This document shows positions 6,313 to 9,593 of a stretch of DNA of 9,593 nucleotides, piece after piece. This stretch comes from Thermoplasmata archaeon (GTDB lineage Archaea > Thermoplasmatota > Thermoplasmata > Thermoplasmatales > Thermoplasmataceae), in contig JAKAUD010000145.1 of the NCBI GenBank assembly GCA_021827885.1, positions 1 to 9,593 of the forward strand, written 5' to 3'. Position numbers and translations under genes: made by a program. The notes beneath the pieces are model-generated. The model was not told the DNA's origin and ran no database searches. It saw nothing but the letters and a program-made list of their open reading frames with translations. Positions within the stretch are counted from its first letter, which is position 1. The number at the start of each line of letters is the position of its first letter.

Positions 6313-6650
6313 CGGGGAATGAAGATCAGGAACTCGTGCAGGCACTTGCAGATCTCACCGGCTATGACATGGGCAAGGAATTCAAGGTAGAATGGCGAAT
6401 ATTTCGAGTAAAACTTGAGGAAAAAAGGTTCTTCAAGATATTATACTCAGGTCCAAAGATCAACAAGATTCACCCTCATAACATGAAAAAAATAACTGAT
6501 CATTTTGATTCTCTCTCTAAATTAAGCTATAATGAGGTAATGGGAAGATATAAGGAACTGCTAAAAAATGGCTCGATCAAGCCAATCCCTATTAAGGAAA
6601 TGGAGGAATCGTATGATCTGTGGCAGGATAAAATATGGCAGTATATCTGA
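6276..6650 (+). CDS. Conserved-looking hypothetical protein, 124 residues
   Basis: I do not recognise this family. The protein is soluble-looking and charged, without cysteines, a signal peptide, membrane segment or metal motif. A beta-rich middle (FKVEWRIFRVKLEEKRFFKILYSG, about 36-59) is followed by probable helices (about 68-97 and 107-123) and ends in a tryptophan-containing tail YDLWQDKIWQYI (Trp116, Trp121), suggesting a mixed alpha/beta fold with a C-terminal amphipathic helix. The gene is real by its length, clean start, its own TATA box 25 bp upstream, and placement between two typed genes with tight fit. It lies directly after VAT on the same strand, beyond a T-rich terminator, and converges on the M1 aminopeptidase gene. 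A role in VAT/tricorn proteolysis is only a guess from position. Confidence 0.8.
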   Translation: MDKGVDISFQIASGNEDQELVQALADLTGYDMGKEFKVEWRIFRVKLEEKRFFKILYSGPKINKIHPHNMKKITDHFDSLSKLSYNEVMGRYKELLKNGSIKPIPIKEMEESYDLWQDKIWQYI

Positions 6651-6670
6651 CTTCGTCCAGAAATAATTAA

Positions 6671-6681
6671 TTTTGGAAAAA
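6671..6681. terminator. Short T-tracts between convergent genes, possible terminators
   Basis: In the 39-bp gap between the two convergent stop codons there is TTTT on the plus strand (6671-6674) and, on the minus strand, TTTTT (AAAAA at 6677-6681). Each follows a stop codon by about 10 to 25 bp and could end transcription from its side. The tracts are short, so this is a weak call. Confidence 0.3.
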
Positions 6682-6689
6682 TATTCCAT

Positions 6690-9074
6690 TCAATTATATT
6701 TCCGGAAATTCAGGTTTATATCCAGCATTTCAAGTCCCTTGGATACTCCATTGCTGACATCAGGCCCATTCAAGGTTGTTGCCAGTTTCCTTGCCTTTCT
6801 TTCATCGATCAGGCCGAGATATGGCAATGAAACCTGGAAAGCCATTGAAGGCAGTCCTGTACCGGCAAAAGATTTCCTTACAGCATTGATAATATATTTG
6901 AAAATGCCCAGGACATATTTCCTCGAATCCGGGTTTCTCACCAGCGTAATAATGGCCCATGGAGAATCCTGCGCCTTAATCTCAGATTTCATTACCATCT
7001 TCATAAGTGCCTTATGGTTATTCTTGCCTCTCATCCAGCCCATTGCAACTACAAGTTTGTTCTTGTCGGTATCATCGGAGGCTTTCGTATAGGTTTCTTT
7101 CAATTCATCAATGGAATCAGAATTCAGGGATTTTGACAAAGCAAGTGCCATTCTGTCTTCTGGCGGGGTGTTGAAATACTCACCGAATTTCATTGCTCCG
7201 CTTCTTGAATATTCTGGATCGAATATTGCCAGTGATTCCCTTATCTTGACCCGGGTTATTGATTTCAGAGTTTCCTCGCCCTCTTTCTTCTCTCCCAGTT
7301 CCTTTAATATGGAGCGCAAGACATCGAGTGATTGTTTCCTGAATCTGTCTCTGTCATACAGCACCAACATTGCATTTTCCAGGCTTCTCTGTACCAATGT
7401 TATGATTGGTGTCGTTGCCCCCATGATTAACTGGTTGATAATTTTGAAATATTTATCCACCGTCAGATGGCCAGATATAAGAAGGGAATTTATGTCATTT
7501 GCAATCTCCGCCCTGTCTATATCAGTGAAATATTGCATGTTTTCATCTAGAGAATTATAGAATTCATCTTCATACAGTACCCTGAAAAATCCAGTTCCAT
7601 CAGAGTTAAGCTTGATGTAATCCCCTTTCTCGATCTCAAGCGACCGTGCGTCCATCAGGATCTTCCTCTCTCCTGATTTCCCTTTTATTGTCAGTGGAAT
7701 TCTCCAAACTGTATCGGATGACTGATCATTGAGGAAATATCTTCTCTGCTCAAGCTTGAGTTTCCCGCCATATGATGAAACCCTTATTGCAGGAAGCCCG
7801 ACTAAATTGATCCAGTCAGACATTATTTCACCAACAGGCATTCCGGATGCCTTTCCCAAGCTGTTCCAGAGATCTGAACCTTCAGCATTGCCATATTTGA
7901 ATTCCTTGAGGTACTCAGAAACACCCTTCCTAAAATTTTCATCTCCGACGTAGCTGTGGATCATTCTCAGGATGCTTCCTCCCTTTCCATAGCTTATCTC
8001 GTCGAATATCTGCTCAATATCATTTGGACTCTCGACCTTCGCGTTTATTGGATGTGTGCTCCTGAGCGAATCGCTTGTCATGGAAGAAACGGTCTGGGAA
8101 ATATATGTTGATTTTATAACCTCGAATTCCGGGTGAATAGTATTTAGGCAAAGCATTTCCATGAAAGTTGCGAAACTTTCATTCAGCCATAGATCATTCC
8201 ACCATTTCATCGTTACGAGATTCCCAAACCACTGGTGTGCAAATTCGTGGGCAATCGTCACGGCAATGTTGATTCTGGACTCCAGGTCTGTGTTGTCGTT
8301 GCAGACCAAAGCTTCTTCCCTGAAGGTTATCGCACCCCAGTTTTCCATTGCACCTGCAGCAAAATCCGGAACTGCTATCAGGTGCACTTTGGGAAGTTCA
8401 AACGGTATCCCAAAGTATTTTTCATAAAATTCGAGGCTTTTATAGGCGATTTCCAGCGGATAATCATTGCTGTTCATCCCATTGCCTGGAATGGCAAGAA
8501 TTATCTCTATATCCTTGTACTTCATTGTTTTTTTCTGAAACTTTCCTACTGCTATGTATAGGAGGTATGTGGACATTATAGGAGTGGGAAGAAATTTTAC
8601 GGTGGTTGTATTTCCCTCAATTTCCGTTGACTCTACGGGCATATTGCTAATAGCCTCCTTGCCTGATGGTACTTTCATGGTTATTTCGAATACCGACTTC
8701 ATATCTGGCCTGTCAAAGCATGGAAACATCAGGGATGCTCCGTTTGATTCGAACTGTGTCGTGATCATTCTCTTCTCATCTTTACCCGCAAGATATGCGC
8801 CGGACAAACTATCGGAAAATGGTCTCTGAAACGAGATTTCAACATTGTCGTCTCCCTCCTTCAATCCAGAGATTCTTAATGTCTCCTTTTCGCTGTCAAG
8901 CTCAAACTTAGTATCCAATGTGTTTACCTTAACCGAATTTACGATAATTCCTCTTGAATTCAGGAGTATTTCTTCAGAATCACACTTGAGGGAAATTGTC
9001 TCAGTTCCGTAAAATTGATCTTCTCCTCTTGAAAAGTCCATGTTAATGATATACTTGCTAGGTTTCGCAGCCAT
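6690..9074 (-). CDS. M1-family zinc aminopeptidase, tricorn interacting factor F2/F3 type
   Basis: This 794-residue protein is a gluzincin aminopeptidase, close in size and sequence to the tricorn interacting factors F2 and F3 of Thermoplasma (about 780 residues), which trim short peptides released by the tricorn protease to free amino acids in the cytoplasm. An N-terminal beta domain (about 1-185) precedes the catalytic domain. Substrate-binding GAMEN is at 241-245. The zinc site is HEFAH at 276-280 with the third ligand Glu299 in WLNESFAT, giving the standard HExxH-18-E spacing, and Glu277 is the catalytic base. The transition-state tyrosine is Tyr362 in FDEISYGKGGSIL. The C-terminal half is the helical superhelix domain. 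There is no signal peptide. I cannot decide between F2 and F3 by eye. The gene has its own promoter and converges on the VAT side of the locus. Confidence 0.93.
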   Translation of the reverse strand: MAAKPSKYIINMDFSRGEDQFYGTETISLKCDSEEILLNSRGIIVNSVKVNTLDTKFELDSEKETLRISGLKEGDDNVEISFQRPFSDSLSGAYLAGKDEKRMITTQFESNGASLMFPCFDRPDMKSVFEITMKVPSGKEAISNMPVESTEIEGNTTTVKFLPTPIMSTYLLYIAVGKFQKKTMKYKDIEIILAIPGNGMNSNDYPLEIAYKSLEFYEKYFGIPFELPKVHLIAVPDFAAGAMENWGAITFREEALVCNDNTDLESRINIAVTIAHEFAHQWFGNLVTMKWWNDLWLNESFATFMEMLCLNTIHPEFEVIKSTYISQTVSSMTSDSLRSTHPINAKVESPNDIEQIFDEISYGKGGSILRMIHSYVGDENFRKGVSEYLKEFKYGNAEGSDLWNSLGKASGMPVGEIMSDWINLVGLPAIRVSSYGGKLKLEQRRYFLNDQSSDTVWRIPLTIKGKSGERKILMDARSLEIEKGDYIKLNSDGTGFFRVLYEDEFYNSLDENMQYFTDIDRAEIANDINSLLISGHLTVDKYFKIINQLIMGATTPIITLVQRSLENAMLVLYDRDRFRKQSLDVLRSILKELGEKKEGEETLKSITRVKIRESLAIFDPEYSRSGAMKFGEYFNTPPEDRMALALSKSLNSDSIDELKETYTKASDDTDKNKLVVAMGWMRGKNNHKALMKMVMKSEIKAQDSPWAIITLVRNPDSRKYVLGIFKYIINAVRKSFAGTGLPSMAFQVSLPYLGLIDERKARKLATTLNGPDVSNGVSKGLEMLDINLNFRKYN

Positions 9075-9092
9075 TATATTTTATATTTATAT

Positions 9093-9103
9093 GATATATA
9101 ATC
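9093..9103 (-). promoter_or_regulatory. TATA box of the M1 aminopeptidase gene
   Basis: Within an A+T-rich stretch (9075-9110) the minus strand reads GATTATATATC, centred about 24 bp upstream of the ATG at 9074. Several overlapping TATA-like choices exist, so the exact position is uncertain, but the spacing again predicts a leaderless mRNA. Confidence 0.45.
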
Positions 9104-9156
9104 TTTAATAGCTTTTCAAGCAATTGATGTTTGTTAACTTTCGAATTTTATAAGTA

Positions 9157-9167
9157 AAATTATTAAT
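9157..9167 (+). promoter_or_regulatory. TATA box of the PRC-barrel gene
   Basis: AAATTATTAAT is centred about 26 bp upstream of the GTG at 9189, so transcription would start almost at that codon. This helps choose the start of the gene, and it is divergent from the aminopeptidase promoter about 60 bp away. Confidence 0.5.
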
Positions 9168-9188
9168 CTCCATAGATCATACTGTTTG

Positions 9189-9446
9189 GTGAATAGGAAG
9201 TTTGCCACAAGATTGATGGATATGCCTTTGGTTACAAGCGAAGGAACAATGATAGGTAGGCTTGATGATATTATAATTGAGGAAGAAACCGGCGTTATTC
9301 ACGAACTTTTAATAACACCGACAGGTGAAAAGATAACACACTTCAAGAAGGATCTGAAGGGAAGATACGTTGTTCCCTATACCTATGTCAAGATGGGCAA
9401 GGATGTATTCGTGATCGAATTGCAACGGGTGCCCAGGCTTGATTAA
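9189..9446 (+). CDS. Small PRC-barrel domain protein
   Basis: This protein of 85 residues is a single PRC-barrel, the small beta-barrel first named from the photosynthetic reaction centre H subunit and common as stand-alone proteins in archaea. The sequence begins with a family-type strand and turn (ATRLMDMPLVTSEGTMIGRLDDIII), continues through EETGVIHELLITP, and closes with VVPYTYVKMGKDVFVIEL, matching the usual order of conserved G.L.D, G.I and V.P...V segments. Function in archaea is not established; links to RNA metabolism and to cell division (CdpB-type proteins) have been proposed for relatives. The start is GTG at 9189; an in-frame TTG directly before it (9186) would add one residue. 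A TATA box 26 bp upstream supports a leaderless start here. There is no membrane segment. Confidence 0.82.
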   Translation: MNRKFATRLMDMPLVTSEGTMIGRLDDIIIEEETGVIHELLITPTGEKITHFKKDLKGRYVVPYTYVKMGKDVFVIELQRVPRLD

Positions 9447-9593
9447 GGTCACCCCGATCACCTAATAGAATTTTGAATTGCGAAAAACAGTGTTCAACTT
9501 GGAAATTTAGATTTCCATAGAGGAAGGTTAAGCACAGAATTATGTAGTAGTATTACATTTGATACTCGTGAGCGGAGCAAATGAAGGACATTA

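Noticed and set aside
9568..9593. Possible start of a further gene at the right edge (GTG at 9568, or ATG at 9581 after GGAG)
   Set aside because: Only 13 to 26 bases of either frame are visible and no clear TATA box separates the two options, so a gene cannot be supported.

Overview
The window looks like chromosomal DNA of a thermoacidophilic archaeon of the order Thermoplasmatales (relatives of Thermoplasma, Ferroplasma and Cuniculiplasma). The main reasons are a full-length VAT protein (the two-ring AAA+ ATPase of the Cdc48/p97 family) whose sequence closely resembles the Thermoplasma protein as I remember it, an M1 aminopeptidase of the tricorn-interacting-factor F2/F3 type, and archaeal TATA boxes placed 25-27 bp upstream of start codons, the layout of leaderless mRNAs. 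The genus cannot be fixed from the sequence alone.

Layout, left to right. (1) 1-480: the 3' part of an IS200/IS605-type tnpB (RNA-guided nuclease/transposition accessory gene), entering from the left edge and ending in the element's right-end hairpin, which overlaps the stop codon. (2) 481-887: about 400 bp with no convincing gene but several perfect small hairpins; its identity is unresolved. (3) 888-1610: a vapBC toxin-antitoxin operon on the minus strand, with an inverted repeat around its TATA box that could be its operator. (4) 1669-1753: tRNA-Leu(UAG), minus strand. (5) 1943-3813: a tail-to-tail pair, an isochorismatase-fold protein that seems to have lost its catalytic Cys and Asp, and an FAD-dependent oxidoreductase of the DAO family. 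(6) 3955-9074: a proteolysis block with VAT on the plus strand, an unrecognised 124-residue protein with its own promoter and repeated upstream sequence, and the M1 tricorn-type aminopeptidase converging from the right. (7) 9189-9446: a small PRC-barrel protein, divergent from the aminopeptidase.

How the genes relate. VAT unfolds substrates and feeds them to the 20S proteasome; tricorn and its F1-F3 factors then cut the resulting peptides to amino acids. Their presence at one locus is consistent with linked roles in protein turnover, although the genes have separate promoters and do not form an operon. The left third (tnpB remnant, vapBC, tRNA, repeat of the tRNA 3' end) has the look of an accessory region next to a tRNA gene, whereas the right two thirds is housekeeping DNA. 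I did not find a clear new multi-gene system. The items most worth a second look are the inactive-looking isochorismatase homologue, the unexplained 481-887 stretch, the repeats at the start of the 124-residue gene, and the vapBC operator candidate.
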